DNA of 64,000 nt from Adiantum capillus-veneris (lineage: Eukaryota > Streptophyta > Polypodiopsida > Polypodiales > Pteridaceae), in assembly GCA_014529385.2 (NCBI GenBank), contig CM043969.1, forward strand, positions 72,190,676-72,254,675, given 5' to 3'. Positions 12,050 to 22,831 of this stretch are shown one piece after another. Both the position numbers and the translations under genes were made by a program. The number at the start of each line of letters is the position of its first letter. Positions within the stretch are counted from its first letter, which is position 1. The notes under the pieces are model-generated. The model had not been told where the DNA came from and did not search any database. It saw only the letters and a program-made list of their open reading frames with translations.

Positions 12050-13310
12050 TGGATCGTCCGCTGCATCTTTGTTGGATCTTTCGACTTCAGGCCGACTTCA
12101 GGCCTGAAAAATTCCAAGCTATTTGAGACTATCCTTTGTAGCTGATCTTTTTTTGCAGCTTGATTTTCAATCGAAATATCATTGACGCCTTTGACCTCCA
12201 ATATTTTAGTCATCAGTTTGTCTCTGGTATCCTTTGACAAGATATGCTTTCTTTCTGGCAACTTTCTATTTGGAGATGTCTGCTTTAATGATTCTGCTGC
12301 TTGCAGCCTGATACTGTCTTGGTTTTGCTGCTTCATCATATCTAAGTTCATCTTTACTGGGCAATTGAATATTAGATTATCAATGCCACATTCGTAGCAA
12401 TGCACATCTATTCCTATTTGTTCTATACGTGGTCGAGGTATCTGTCCATAATATTGTTGGTATTCGTTGCCCATAGTATCTTGGATCAAATATGTCATCA
12501 GCATGACATGCAGATACTTAAAAACCAACACTGACGCTGGCTTTGACTGATTGACCTTATCTTTTTCGACTCTGACATTCTCAAGAAGCTTGTAATAGCT
12601 TCCATTATAACCCTGGTAGATGTTTGTTTCAGCCCCTGCTTCAGTGACCAACTTTAATTCTATGTCTTTTATCAACATGTGATCCTTTATCTGTGGCTTC
12701 TGTATAGTCTTAGGACTATGTTGTCGATTTGGCTTCTGTTGTATTTTGAATTGTAAGAGAGTATTGTGACTCTCCTTTGCTGTTTGCAGTTGATAGGGTT
12801 GTTCTGATTGCAATAAGTGAGGTGGAAATTGGACCCCCCCCATCCGAGAGTGTTCCCTATATGTAAGAGGTATCTTTGTTATGCCAGATGTGGATATTCT
12901 AGCTTTGTCATCTAGCTTAGCTGATTGAGCTAGGTCTTTGTGAAGTCATGCTAACTCAATAGCTGATTCTTCCATTGATTGTACGTGTGTTTGTGTTGGT
13001 ACATTTTGTGGTGCATGTGTAGTGTTCTGTACCTGTGACTGTTGTGTCGTGGCACTCATCTGTGTAATGAAAGGAGTTGAATTGTGCTCATACAAATTCG
13101 AAGTCTGATCATGTGTCAGTGGAAGCCTAGAGCTTTTAAAGTGCACTTCCCTATCTTCTAGTGATTGACTTTGTGCAATAGTGGCAGTGTGACCAATATG
13201 TACCTGGTTAGATATCATTTTGTCATGTGTCCGTTGCTCAATTTGGTCTTGTGGAGTTGAAGGTGATAGGATGAAAGCTGCAGCTCTTTCCGATAATTTA
13301 TCTGCAACAC
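11971..13310 (-). CDS. Element N Gag-like protein, middle portion with degenerate zinc knuckle
   Basis: One minus frame is open from about 13310 down to 12100, apart from two stops near 12940, then runs out of frame past 12082 until a stop at 11971. It is Gln/His/Thr-rich at first. NIYQGYNGSYYKLLENV (about 12575-12625) is a YxDxxGxxY-like unit. HCYECGIDNLIFNCPVK (about 12356-12405) is a CX2CX3NX4C version of element A's second knuckle YCTECGVTHLIPDCP; the His is replaced by Asn, so zinc binding is doubtful. I infer a Gag-derived RNA-binding part of the same protein as 14231-13215. Confidence 0.6.
12082..12103. repeat. 11-bp tandem duplication causing a frameshift
   Basis: CGACTTCAGGC occurs twice in direct succession. 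Collapsing it to one copy puts the frame of 13218-12100 exactly in register with 12049-11327. Confidence 0.85.
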
Positions 13311-14231
13311 AATAAGATCTAATTCATAGCATCTTCCATCTATATCATAGCTCTTGTCTCCAATGCGCGCTACCCATAGTGTCCTAGGAACTGACTCGCT
13401 AAATGTCCTTACCCGCGTGACTTGAACCCATCTTTGTCCATCAGAATCTACATAAATTGGATCTTTCCATCTCGTTTCGTGGATCCAATGAAGGGTTATT
13501 GGTTCAGGTTGCTTGTTGACTTCTGAAGTGGTTGAAGGCAACTGTCGTTTACACATGGCTTCAAGGAATTCCTTCCTGTTGACTATGTCTTCATTTTTTG
13601 GCAGATTGATTATAGTAGGCCCCGTCTCTTGAGTGATTTCTCTGTTCTGAGCTACCACTGTATTTGCATTGGATGTTAAAGCTAAGCTCATTATCAAGCG
13701 GTAAATATTACCACTTGTCGACACGTATTTGTAACCCAACTTTGAACCATCTTCATGAGCTATGAAGCATTGATCTGGCTCTTCCGTCGCTTGTTGAGGT
13801 GTTTCTGCTTTGTACCATCTACCCTCCATATCTCTAAAGAGACTGCTACAGTTTTTGTCCTTGTAATTTGACTTTATCAAGTGCACAGTGACTCGACAAT
13901 TGCTAACCTCTGGAAGATCTTGCCTGTGCAATTTTATTATGTCCAACTCACTACTTGGTTTGAGCTTCATGTACACGGATCCTAAACAATCTTCCATTAG
14001 GTTCTTTTGTGAATTAGCCATGTTGGTAGCTTCGTCTACTTCCACAACCTGTATTGTCGGGCTTTTCAGTGCATTTTTCTTCGACTTTAGATAGCGATTG
14101 TATGCATCATCCATGTAGCATGGAAAGTCTTTGAAATGACCTATTAACTCCAACCTGATGCCAACTGATTTGACTGTTATTAATGAGCTTGAAGCTGCAT
14201 CATAACTGCTTTGATTTGCCGATGTTGCCAT
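13215..14231 (-). CDS. Element N ORF1: Gag-like protein with reiterated YxDxxGxxY motifs
   Basis: This is a 338-residue open frame from an ATG at 14231. I see no classical retrotransposon capsid signature and no protease, RT or integrase motif. It contains short repeated units: FRDMEGRWYKAE (about 13808-13845), PIYVDSDGQRWVQVT (about 13432-13460) and KSYDIDGRCYELD (about 13311-13352). The same pattern is in element A's gag N-terminus and in O. Past about 13310 the natural sequence continues in the next frame (VADKLSERAAAF...), so the last 30 residues here are probably out of frame after a 1-nt indel. The likely role is a Gag-like structural or RNA-binding protein, by inference from the shared motif and the downstream knuckle. 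Confidence 0.65.
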   Translation of the reverse strand: MATSANQSSYDAASSSLITVKSVGIRLELIGHFKDFPCYMDDAYNRYLKSKKNALKSPTIQVVEVDEATNMANSQKNLMEDCLGSVYMKLKPSSELDIIKLHRQDLPEVSNCRVTVHLIKSNYKDKNCSSLFRDMEGRWYKAETPQQATEEPDQCFIAHEDGSKLGYKYVSTSGNIYRLIMSLALTSNANTVVAQNREITQETGPTIINLPKNEDIVNRKEFLEAMCKRQLPSTTSEVNKQPEPITLHWIHETRWKDPIYVDSDGQRWVQVTRVRTFSESVPRTLWVARIGDKSYDIDGRCYELDLIVLQINYRKELQLSSYHLQLHKTKLSNGHMTK

Positions 14232-15456
14232 TGACTGTGGCTATTACATCTGCTGCTCCATTTTTCTTTCAAACCTCTTACTGACCTGCTGAGCACTTGT
14301 ATTCCCTTTTTCTAGCATCTCCCACGGGTGACCAGTGGTTTTCCTAATTCAAAGCTCTCTGCTAGGCTTAGCTGTGATCTCGACGATCTGCTTTACCTGT
14401 ATAACTGTAGCACTAGTTGGCAAGATACTTACCACTGTACTGCAACGATACTCGTCTTTTTGATACCTCGATTCCAGTTGATTAGGCGATGAAATTTTCT
14501 CTTTATCTGCAAAATTGTAGATTAGCAACGCACTTTTGACCTGAACTAAAACAACCTCAATTTTCCTGTTGACAGCACACTTTATATGGCATTTAATTAA
14601 ATTAAACCACCACGCAGGTGACCATAGGTCATCCGACTTCTGCAGTGTATTTGTCCGCAATTTTTATTTTTCCGGTTTCACTATTACTCTTATCCCTGGC
14701 ACACTCAATTTTTCAGCTTCAATTTGCTCTTTTGATGACTTGCACAGAAAGTTCTGCCTGGCAATGCTCAATTTCCAGCCTCCTTAAGGTCACTACCATT
14801 CACTGCAGCTGCTTTTGACCAGATGTATTACCACGTCATCATTAGGTGTAGGTCTGGCTACCGTATGTAGCGGGTGTGAATAAGGTGGTGGACCTCACCA
14901 AAATTTCGTTGTCAATTGAATCATGCGTATCGTTGTTAGAGGAATACTCCGAAGCTGCCGTTTGGCTTTCCTCGTGTGTGATGGCAGCAAATATCAACTC
15001 AGTGGGAGATGGGTGAATCACCCCTTATTCGAATATTTGAAGCCCTCTTTTCCTTTTGTTGATGCCGTCAGAGATTTCCCGAATTCGACTCGGAGCTCGT
15101 GTGTTGTGGGCTTTGGGCGTGTTATTTCCTCATCTATGCCGATTTTGCCGGCCCTTGCTTAGCAAGTGTGTGTGTTGTGTGTTTGTGAGAGTCGAAGACT
15201 CGGTGTTGATGGCAGCCAATCCAGGGTATCCGATGGTAGCCCCGCAATACAAATGGCTGGTAGCGGTTGCCTCTGTCAAATGGCGGGTGCACAAAAAGTG
15301 CAAATGGTGCCAAAAGTGGGTTGAAGAGAGCAGTTAAGGCTTGCATCGAAGAGAGCAGTTGAGCTCGGGTGTGTGTTTGGCTTGTGTGCCTCATGGGCCA
15401 AGTCAATGGGCCGAGGGGAACAGTGCTTGTTGTAGGTAAATCATTGCGGCCTCCAA

Positions 15457-15655
15457 ATGTGTGTGTGTGTGAATGTGCTCTTATTATTTTCTTTATTTTT
15501 ATTTTTATTTTTTTATATTTTTAAAGCTGCTATGTGTGTGTGTTGTGGTGGTGAACCAGCGCGTGTGTGGGCAGGTCTTGATGGCGTGGATAAAGGGGCC
15601 AACAACTGGTGGGCCAGTAGGAGCCAGCGGCGTGTGTGTGTGTGTGTGTGTGTGG
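15457..15655. repeat. Interrupted TG/CA microsatellite tracts
   Basis: Short TG runs occur at about 15457-15470, 15533-15543 and 15630-15654 within the N leader. Confidence 0.7.
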
Positions 15656-15794
15656 CGAATACGCCAAGCCAGGGTGCGCCGACTGCAGCCAAGGCGGGAC
15701 CAAGGAGCCGAGATTGTCGAGAGGGTGCTCAGCACCACATAGCAAGACCTGGCAGGGCTGCGCATAGCATATCAAGGGTCGGGAGCAACGAAAC

Positions 15795-16032
15795 CGTAGG
15801 AAGTCTTGGCAGGGCCGGGAGTGTATGAAAGCGTAGGAAGACCAGGCAGGGTGTGCGCGTAGGAAGATCAATCGGGGCCCAAAGGCGTAGGATGTCTCGC
15901 CGGGGCTCAAAGGCGTAGGATGTCTCGGTGGCTGCAGTGAACACGTAGGACAACTCGAGCCAGCTCAGCGCATAGGAATACTCGGGGTAGCTCAGCGCGA
16001 GTCATGGTGCGACAGGCGGTTCAGCGCGTAGG
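15795..16032. repeat. 28-bp periodic CGTAGG half-site array in N leader
   Basis: CGTAGG (once CATAGG) starts at 15795, 15832, 15858, 15886, 15914, 15944, 15971 and 16027. The steps are 37, 26, 28, 28, 30, 27 and 56 bases, mostly close to 28 or twice 28. Two units read CGTAGGATGTCTCG, which contains a full arm of the 24-nt palindrome of the A/B block. Confidence 0.8.
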
Positions 16033-16078
16033 TAGGCGGCCAGCTTCGGTCAACGCGGGAGCAGGAGACAGGTGAGTT

Positions 16079-16440
16079 TTTTTTTTAATAAAAAAATCAC
16101 ACAATTAAATTTAAAAAAACACACATAAAACAAAAAATAAATACAAAAAATACAAAAAACACATTAAAATTTTCAAAATTCATACAGTAATTCTAAAAAA
16201 CACCCAAAAAATCAAAACATGCACAAAATTACAACCACAATTAAAATATAAGAAATAAAGAAAATACCAAAAAAACACAAAACAATCACAAAAACACAAA
16301 CAAAAATAGAAAAAAAACATAGAAACATAATAAAATACACAAATATAAATAAAAAAATCAAATCTTATCAAACAAAAACCTAAAATGTAAAAAAAATTAA
16401 ACTATCACGCAAAAACACTCAAAAAACAAAAAAAAATTGC
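16079..16440. repeat. A-rich low-complexity tract
   Basis: The plus strand is dominated by AAAAACAC/AAAATA-type runs for about 360 bases (T-rich in the element's sense). It is leader sequence without coding. Confidence 0.8.
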
Positions 16441-17145
16441 GCCTGCACTCCACGATTCACCCAAATTAAGCGATTTATCAATTTTCTGAGTATAATTAGT
16501 ACATTTGAGTAAAAATTAGCAAAAAATTGTCAAAATTATCAAAAATTTGCCAAAATTAGCAGAAAATTCTAGATCAGCTCATCGACCTAAACATTCATAA
16601 TCAAGCAATCGAAACACCGAAATCAAGCAATCGCACAAAACATCATTCTTTAAGCACACAAATCGTCTCGAAACTGCGCTTAAATGAACACAAAAATCAC
16701 CCTCTCTTGCACGATGACTAATCGCACTCAAAACAGCATTTTGCATCAATTAAACATCAATCCGAGCATCCAAATCTCAAATTGAATCAATCATTAACAC
16801 GCTTTTTGCATCAAATCATGCACATAAGCGCTTATACATAACCAAATTTGACCGAATTTCGACAGCATTTTGGCATCACAACGGAATTGGAAAAACATAA
16901 CCATAACTCATTGACAACCATAAGCAATCACATGCTTCTCATAAGCAAATTGGACTCCAAAACAGCCCCAAATTAGGCACTTCCGCCTACACACAAGCGG
17001 GCATAAACCGCACCTAGTTTTGCATTTTATGAATGCACATGGTTCATGAACCAAACCTGCACATAAAATCAAAAAATTAGCATTAATTTCAGCACCTTAA
17101 TTAGCCACAAACTCAGCGATTAAGCACTTGATTAGTGCCCAACAC

Positions 17146-17149
<4 letters not shown>

Positions 17150-17199
<50 letters not shown>
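17150..17199. repeat. (TG)n microsatellite
   Basis: About 24 uninterrupted TG units lie in the N leader. Confidence 0.95.
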
Positions 17200-17200
<1 letters not shown>

Positions 17201-17771
17201 GATCCCGTAAAATCACCTACACACAACCAACAAAAATATCAATGTGTAGCATCGTTTAGCATGAATGTAAACACATAATCATCATGGACATGCATCAAAT
17301 AATCAATACAAATTAGCACTTTGCAAAATGCCCAAATAATTAGTGAAAATTTAGTGAATGAAATTAGTGAAAATTAGTGATTAATAGGTGATTTCGGCTA
17401 CGATTTACGCAAAAATGGAGTAGGATATGAGTGTGTGGATCACATAGGCATGTTGTCCATACACCCAACTCACTTTCTACTTGTGTGTAGCACAAAAAAC
17501 ACTTATCAATCAACGGGAAATTAGCATCAAAGTTAGGGAAAATTAGTGAATTTGATTGTCAAAATTAGTGATCAAAACCAAGAACTAATGATGTGTGTGG
17601 GTTGTTTTGTGATGTTCTAAGCATAATCAATGCTAACCCAAGCACTAATCACACTAAAAATCACTCAATTAATCAACACACCTAATCTAAAAACTAACAA
17701 AATTTTAAAAAAAATTAGGGAAATTAGTGTCTCCTAATCACACCAATGGCACCTCTAGCTTAGGCAATCGC

Positions 17772-17790
17772 TCCCCGACAGCGGCGCCAA
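17772..17790 (-). promoter_or_regulatory. Element N primer-binding site
   Basis: The minus strand reads TTGGCGCCGCTGTCGGGGA directly after the 5' LTR end CA. It is close to TGGCGCCGTTGCCGGGGA, which I recall as the tRNA-Asp-type PBS described for Athila-group elements; one T precedes the TGG. Confidence 0.8.
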
Positions 17791-18769
17791 TGTTGGGACG
17801 TCATCCTAGCATAGGGAGGACATCAACATAATGTCAATCCGAAGAGTAGGATCTGGCTAGGGCATGGAAACACACAAGAGGCTTGTGCATGCCAAATGGA
17901 GGATTAGAAGGTGAAACCTACACACAAAGAAAGCTACGGAGCGGGTAAGATGTTGCTATGAGGAGTGAGCACACTACTTACTCTACCATTTGGCCTAATC
18001 TCTCGCACACAAGCTTAATCACGCACTACTCTCTAATCAATCACTAATCCAACTCTAATCAAGCACACAATGAGCATAGAATAGCATAGAATGACCACAC
18101 CGGGCACCAACACTCTACACAAGCCTACACACACTTAGTAGCATGCTTAAACAAGAGGGAAATATGAAAAAAGAGAGAGATTAATCAACAGATCAGCCAC
18201 TAATCTTTGATTAATCAAGCATTGATTACACCATGAGCAAATGAGAGAGAAGAGGTTAGAGTTTAGCTATTGGCATGGGACTGAATCGTCCATGCACGCG
18301 CGTAGAAAGCTCAAGAACTCCATAGCCATCTCCTTCTTCCCAAAGCTTATCAAGTGAGTAAGAATCCCCTTTCACATTGTGTGTTTTGACTTATATACTC
18401 TCTAGGCTTTTTAGAAGTGGCCGGGCACCCAAATGGCCAAACTCACTTAATCTGCTATCTGCACTGCCTAGGATCTAAATATAGCTCAATGTTTACAACT
18501 TGGAACTCTTGATGAGCCCAAAACATAATTACAACCCGCATTTGCCATCATTTGACGAAAAATCCTAAAACTTAAGTGACTGTCAATTGTGATCGTAACT
18601 CCATAGATAGTCATCAATTCCAACTCTTCTCTGCATTTGTTGCTTGTGTTTGCTTCATCTTCGTCTTTACTTTGCATTCGCATCATCTGGCCTCGTTAGC
18701 ATTTACTAAAATTAGTAAATAGCATCTTTGACTGGTCCGTTTGGCCATTGTTGACTTAGCCGCCAAACA
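17791..18769 (-). repeat. Element N 5' LTR
   Basis: This is 979 bp with TG...CA ends on the minus strand, pairing with 8819-9787. Near-identical 66-codon frames exist in both LTR copies, but the differences between them are mostly amino-acid changes, so I do not treat them as genes. Confidence 0.92.
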
Positions 18770-18946
18770 ATAAATCCTTCTCAATTTGTCAACAATTTTG
18801 TGTCCGCAAACTGTCTTTACAAAACTAGCCACACTTTTCACTCTAAAGATCTAAATTTTACCAAAGTTGGTGTGAGTGTGAGTGTTTAACATGATAAATG
18901 ATGTGGTATGCTTGGTTGGGCAAAAATATTTGAAAATTGGACAAAA

Positions 18947-18968
18947 GTAAATAATCATGATTATTTAC
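18947..18968. repeat. 22-nt perfect palindrome, O leader copy 2
   Basis: The left arm GTAAATAATCA is followed by its exact reverse complement. It differs from the 8727 copy only at the two central CG positions, now ATG-type, and is still perfectly symmetrical. Confidence 0.85.
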
Positions 18969-19230
18969 AATTGTCAAATTTTAGCATAATTTTTATCATT
19001 TGAGTATACACACATGTTAAACACTTTAAACTAAGCCTCTGAGTCAAGTTTTCACAAAATTTGAACTAGATTTATCAAGTCAGACTCAATTTCTTGACAA
19101 ACAGTATAGATTTCAGTTTTTATCAAGGTTTTGATCTGTTTTGTGATCCAAACTCTATGAGCATTCACAAAAGATGTTTGTAATCATGCATAGAGTCTTT
19201 GATATCAATCTTGATCAATTTGAGCCAACT

Positions 19231-19252
19231 GTGAATAATCGTGATTATTTAC
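19231..19252. repeat. 22-nt near-palindrome, O leader copy 1
   Basis: GTGAATAATCG is followed by TGATTATTTAC. Two base pairs of the symmetry are lost. It starts 284 bases from the copy at 18947. Confidence 0.8.
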
Positions 19253-19911
19253 TTTTGGCCTAAAATGAATAATTTTTTGTAATTTTTCAATAGTCGGTCT
19301 TTTTGTGACATGTTTTAACCCTCTAAGTCAAGTCAAAACTTAATTTCGTCTTAATTCTCAAGAAAATGTAGATAATCTGAGTTTTTGCCAACTCTAGAAA
19401 ACTTACCTCAAATGCATCCTTATGCTTATCCACTGGTTCATACAACTTTTATGAGTCAATCTCCAGCCGGTTTTAGTGGTTGACAGTCTTTTGATGATGT
19501 TTCAAGTTGTAGACCTGAAATTCTGTAACTTCACATAAACAATTGAGAGATAATTCTTTTGGAGTGAGCAATGATTTGAGATCCCACCTTGGATTCTACT
19601 TACCCTACTCCTAGGTTCTGCTGCAATTGGGTTGTGGAAGGTGTCCACAAACACTTGTTTTCTTGTTTTTATGGTTTCCTGAGCATTGTTCTTAAGACTT
19701 GTCTAGTCCATCAATAATTCTCAAAATCCCAACCTAATCCTACAAGGTACTTAGCAAGTACAATCTACTCCCAAGCTACCTCTACACAGCAAAAGACGAC
19801 ACTCTCAAGCTATGCGATTTTAAAGAGAAAGTTTAACTCTAGGTGATTCTAGAGGAAGTTAAAGGAAAACTACACTAGACGCTCTTGTTTTTCCTAGTTT
19901 AGGTCTACTCG

Positions 19912-19931
19912 TCCCCGAAAACGGTGCCAAA
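19912..19931 (-). promoter_or_regulatory. Element O primer-binding site
   Basis: The minus strand reads TTTGGCACCGTTTTCGGGGA next to the 5' LTR. It is the same PBS type as in N with a few changes. Confidence 0.75.
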
Positions 19932-20821
19932 TGTCGATGGGTTTCCTAGCCTCACTCTTATCTTATTGCAGACATAGCGAGAACCAAAAACATAATTGTC
20001 AATCCATGGGACGAAGTTGACTCAACTAGTGCATATAGGCTACTAGAGGTTGTCAATTTCTTGGAAAACTACAGACAACTTGCATCTAACTCAAGCTACA
20101 CTCAAATGACCTAAGTCATCAAAAACTAATCGCTAATCGACAAGAAAACCATGATCGTTACAGCATCAACGACATCCAAATTCTATGAAACTTCTAGGAT
20201 AAGTGTATAAGACCTAAGCACACATGATTATGCTCTCAAATCTCACTTTCAATGAGTGGAAAAATGTGCAATTATTAACAGTTGTGAGATTTAAATCTAG
20301 GCTTTTTTTATCCCGAATGCATCTAAATGCTTAGCAATGATGCCCCAATACCCCACCTATACTTACTTTGTGACTTCCTAGCTTAAATTCCTACTGATGA
20401 AATTAGGCCGTGGGTCGACGATGTCAAATGCTAAAATTTATCATGATAGAGCTCTTACATGTGGTTGCAATGCAACAAACGGCACTACAATGTGACAATC
20501 GACAAAGGAGATAGAAGCAGGAAAAGTAGAGAAGATAGCATTGTAAGCTCACGCTGTGTATTTCCTTATCCAAAAACTTAATAAAAACTTTACAAAGTTG
20601 GCTTTTATACCTTAGCCAAGGTTTCTTAGGTAAAAAACTAATCATCTAGGAGCTATAACCAAGGATTAACTGATACAATCTGCAAGCTTATAGCTCCGGC
20701 TCATAGGTTACAATATCCACTCGTCAAATAGGAGTTACAATATTCTCGATTTATCAAAATAATAAGTGCTTTTACAATGAAGCTCTTGAAAAATGTTACA
20801 TGGGTTAGCTTGTTGCTAACA
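19932..20821 (-). repeat. Element O 5' LTR
   Basis: This is 890 bp, pairing with 1865-2760. On the minus strand it starts TGTTAGCAACAAGC and ends ...CCCATCGACA. Confidence 0.85.
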
Positions 20822-20826
20822 ACTTC

Positions 20827-21545
20827 CATTGTGGCTCTCCTACACATGATGCTCAATGTGTATGTGTCCTTGCAGGCACTTCCTTCCCACCAGCCTCACT
20901 CCTTGCTTCTCCGTTACTATCGTGTGGCCTCCCAATGTGAGCAAAGCAAAGTGGAAGGAGTAGATGATCCTTAGCAACACCAATAATGATGAGCCCCTCA
21001 ATTAACAATGCACCCAACCTAGCTATGCAGGCATTCATATAAGTGTATGCTCGTGTGTGTGAGTGTGAGTGTATCTTGATACTTAGTTCTACAATCATCT
21101 GATGTAGGGCAGCGATGACTTTAATGGGATATCTTAGTATATGGCCAATAATATGCATGATGGAGCTAATAGATATATTATCATTTGGATCAAGTATTAT
21201 CCATCTATTTTAGTGTATATGATAATTTGAGATTTTTCACGTGGCAGTGGCCTATACTAGCCTCCACACATTGAGAAAATGCCCCCTCCACTCAGCTACT
21301 TGCATGTGTCACCTCCTTACATCCATGAGTCTCTTTCTCTTCCATATCTACTTAACACACTCGTTTGCAAACAATGTTGAACTACTTTGGGCAAGCGTAG
21401 TGATTTGAAGTTGGATTCAAATTTTAATATAGAGCACCACAACTTCAATACTTACTTTTGACTTGACAATAATGACGCTGATGATGATGAATATGAGGAG
21501 TTCTAACTTCTTAGAGGGATGTAAAAAATTTCCCCATGATTCTTG
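20827..21545. other. Intergenic DNA between O and K1
   Basis: I see no gene or repeat of note, only a short TGTGTGAGTG run near 21054-21074. It is the flank of two elements. Confidence 0.4.
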
Positions 21546-22831
21546 TGAGGGCCATGCCATGGGACCACCGACTGTGCGATCTCCAAATGGATACACCGTG
21601 ATCTCCAACAGCCCTGCTGCTTGAGGCCGACACCAAGAGAGGACTCCTCCTGCTCTTCGATGCCAACTCAAGGGGGTAATAACATTCACTTTCTCTTATA
21701 TGGATCTCTTAGCCCCGAACCACCTTTGCTTATCTGTCCAACTTTCCAATTGAAGTCATCAGACTAACTTTGAACTCAACCTTCCAGGGTCTACTGGTGG
21801 GAGTTCTCTAATTCACCCTTGGTTCAAGGTCACTAACACTTTTTTCTCGATTATGACCAAGCATAGCCATTAATGTGTTCCCCTAAGTGTATTTATAATC
21901 TACACAAATCCTTCGATCCCAAGTTTTCTTCTCCCACTCCGTAGATCGGAATCCCTTTTTACTGCAACATAAAATTGGGTTCAGCTTTTCTGGCCAACAA
22001 ATTAACCCTCCGGAATCCGCACTCCAAGCGAACCGTTTGATAATTGCACTCTTTCAAGGAAGTAGTAAGATACTAGAAAACAATATCTCAAACAAGTGAA
22101 ACCAAGAATACAATTTAAGCCAGCATGCAACTGTTGCATACGCTTGCAAGTGTGCATCTACCAGGTCGTTCCCACCTTGGTGCCTTTTTGAATATTTTAC
22201 TTTATTTTTCCTTTAATATTAGTACAATTATCTAGTTATCTTAAAGAAATCACATATACTCCTCCAGGTATATCTCTATCCTCGTCCCAGGACTCGAGTA
22301 TCCTGTCTCTTCCGCCGCATGTGGAGGTGGCGCCTTTGCACAGATTCCAATTCTTATTTTTCTTTATCTCGTGTAGGAAAGGCTTCAAAGATAATCTGCT
22401 TTAGGTTTCTTTTAAGTCAATGACCCAAGAAGCAGAGCAAAGGTCGGGCTGGTGAGGACAATTGCAGAATAGACCATTTAGATTCCTAGCATTCCCAAGG
22501 TTCCTTTTTACCAAAAAATTTAAAGAGTTACTTAATTAAATCACGTACTCCTCCCTTATCCTAATCCCTTCATGGATCCATTTTCCTTCCTTCTTTTTCC
22601 ATCGACATTGGGCCTATCCCGACCAGGCCGATTTCTAGAGGCATCTGCTGGTCCGTATCACCCGGCCGGGACTCACTCCCATTCAATCCCATTCTAGGGC
22701 AGTGATGAATGAACCCGAGCTCAAAACATAGACCAAAGGTTATCAATCCTATCAAAAAAGGACCATCTTCCATTGTATCCCACAGGTAAACGCCTGCACC
22801 GACCTTTTCCAAGCATGTAAGACAAGGTTCA
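21546..22831 (-). repeat. K1 3' LTR
   Basis: This aligns with 31224-32360. Its last roughly 95 bases (22737-22831) are absent after 32360 but match the reverse complement of 34890-34984. The outer end is approximate; on the minus strand it would start TGAACCTTGTC. Confidence 0.65.

Larger units (their letters stand above)
14232..17771 (-). promoter_or_regulatory. Element N long 5' leader
   Basis: About 3.5 kb lies between the PBS and the first ATG without supportable coding. It is compositionally striking: GC- and GT-rich at 14850-16060, extremely A-rich on the plus strand at 16079-16440, and it contains a long TG microsatellite and a 28-bp half-palindrome array. The short Cys/Val-rich frames here come from GT repeats. 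Confidence 0.6.
8819..18769 (-). mobile_element. Element N: nested non-autonomous LTR retrotransposon
   Basis: The LTRs are 8819-9787 (3') and 17791-18769 (5'). The perfect 5-bp duplication ATAAA is at 8814-8818 and 18770-18774. The PBS is at 17772-17790 and the PPT at 9788-9799. I counted about ten differences in the first 225 aligned LTR bases, so it is not a very recent insertion. It sits in the leader of the related element O. The interior codes for one Gag-like protein of about 960 residues, broken by two small frame changes, and a WxPK tail. No protease, RT or integrase is visible, so mobility would need a helper element such as A. Confidence 0.92.
18775..19911 (-). promoter_or_regulatory. 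Element O 5' leader (distal part)
   Basis: The leader runs from the PBS to the N insertion and resumes at 8818. It contains no gene. It is built of diverged repeats of roughly 265-285 bases, each with a GTAAATAATC-type palindrome (18947, 19231 and, after the insertion, 8727). Confidence 0.6.
1865..20821 (-). mobile_element. Element O: outer non-autonomous LTR retrotransposon, split by N
   Basis: The LTRs are 1865-2760 (3') and 19932-20821 (5'). Flanking 5-mers are ACTTT (1860-1864) and ACTTC (20822-20826), a TSD with one mismatch. A primer-binding site sits inside the 5' LTR and a polypurine tract inside the 3' LTR, both on the minus strand. Without the 9956 bases added by element N (N plus one TSD copy), O is about 9.0 kb. 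Its interior holds decayed gag-like, protease-like and WxPK-tail coding, but no RT, RNase H or integrase motif, so O is non-autonomous. Its LTRs look more diverged from each other than those of N, as expected for the older, invaded element. Confidence 0.85.

Noticed and set aside
15457-15953. Several overlapping open frames on both strands with Cys/Val/His runs
   Set aside because: They are by-products of GT repeats and GC-rich leader sequence.
16180-16371. Minus-strand Phe/Cys-rich frame resembling membrane segments
   Set aside because: It is a translation of A-rich low-complexity DNA in the N leader.
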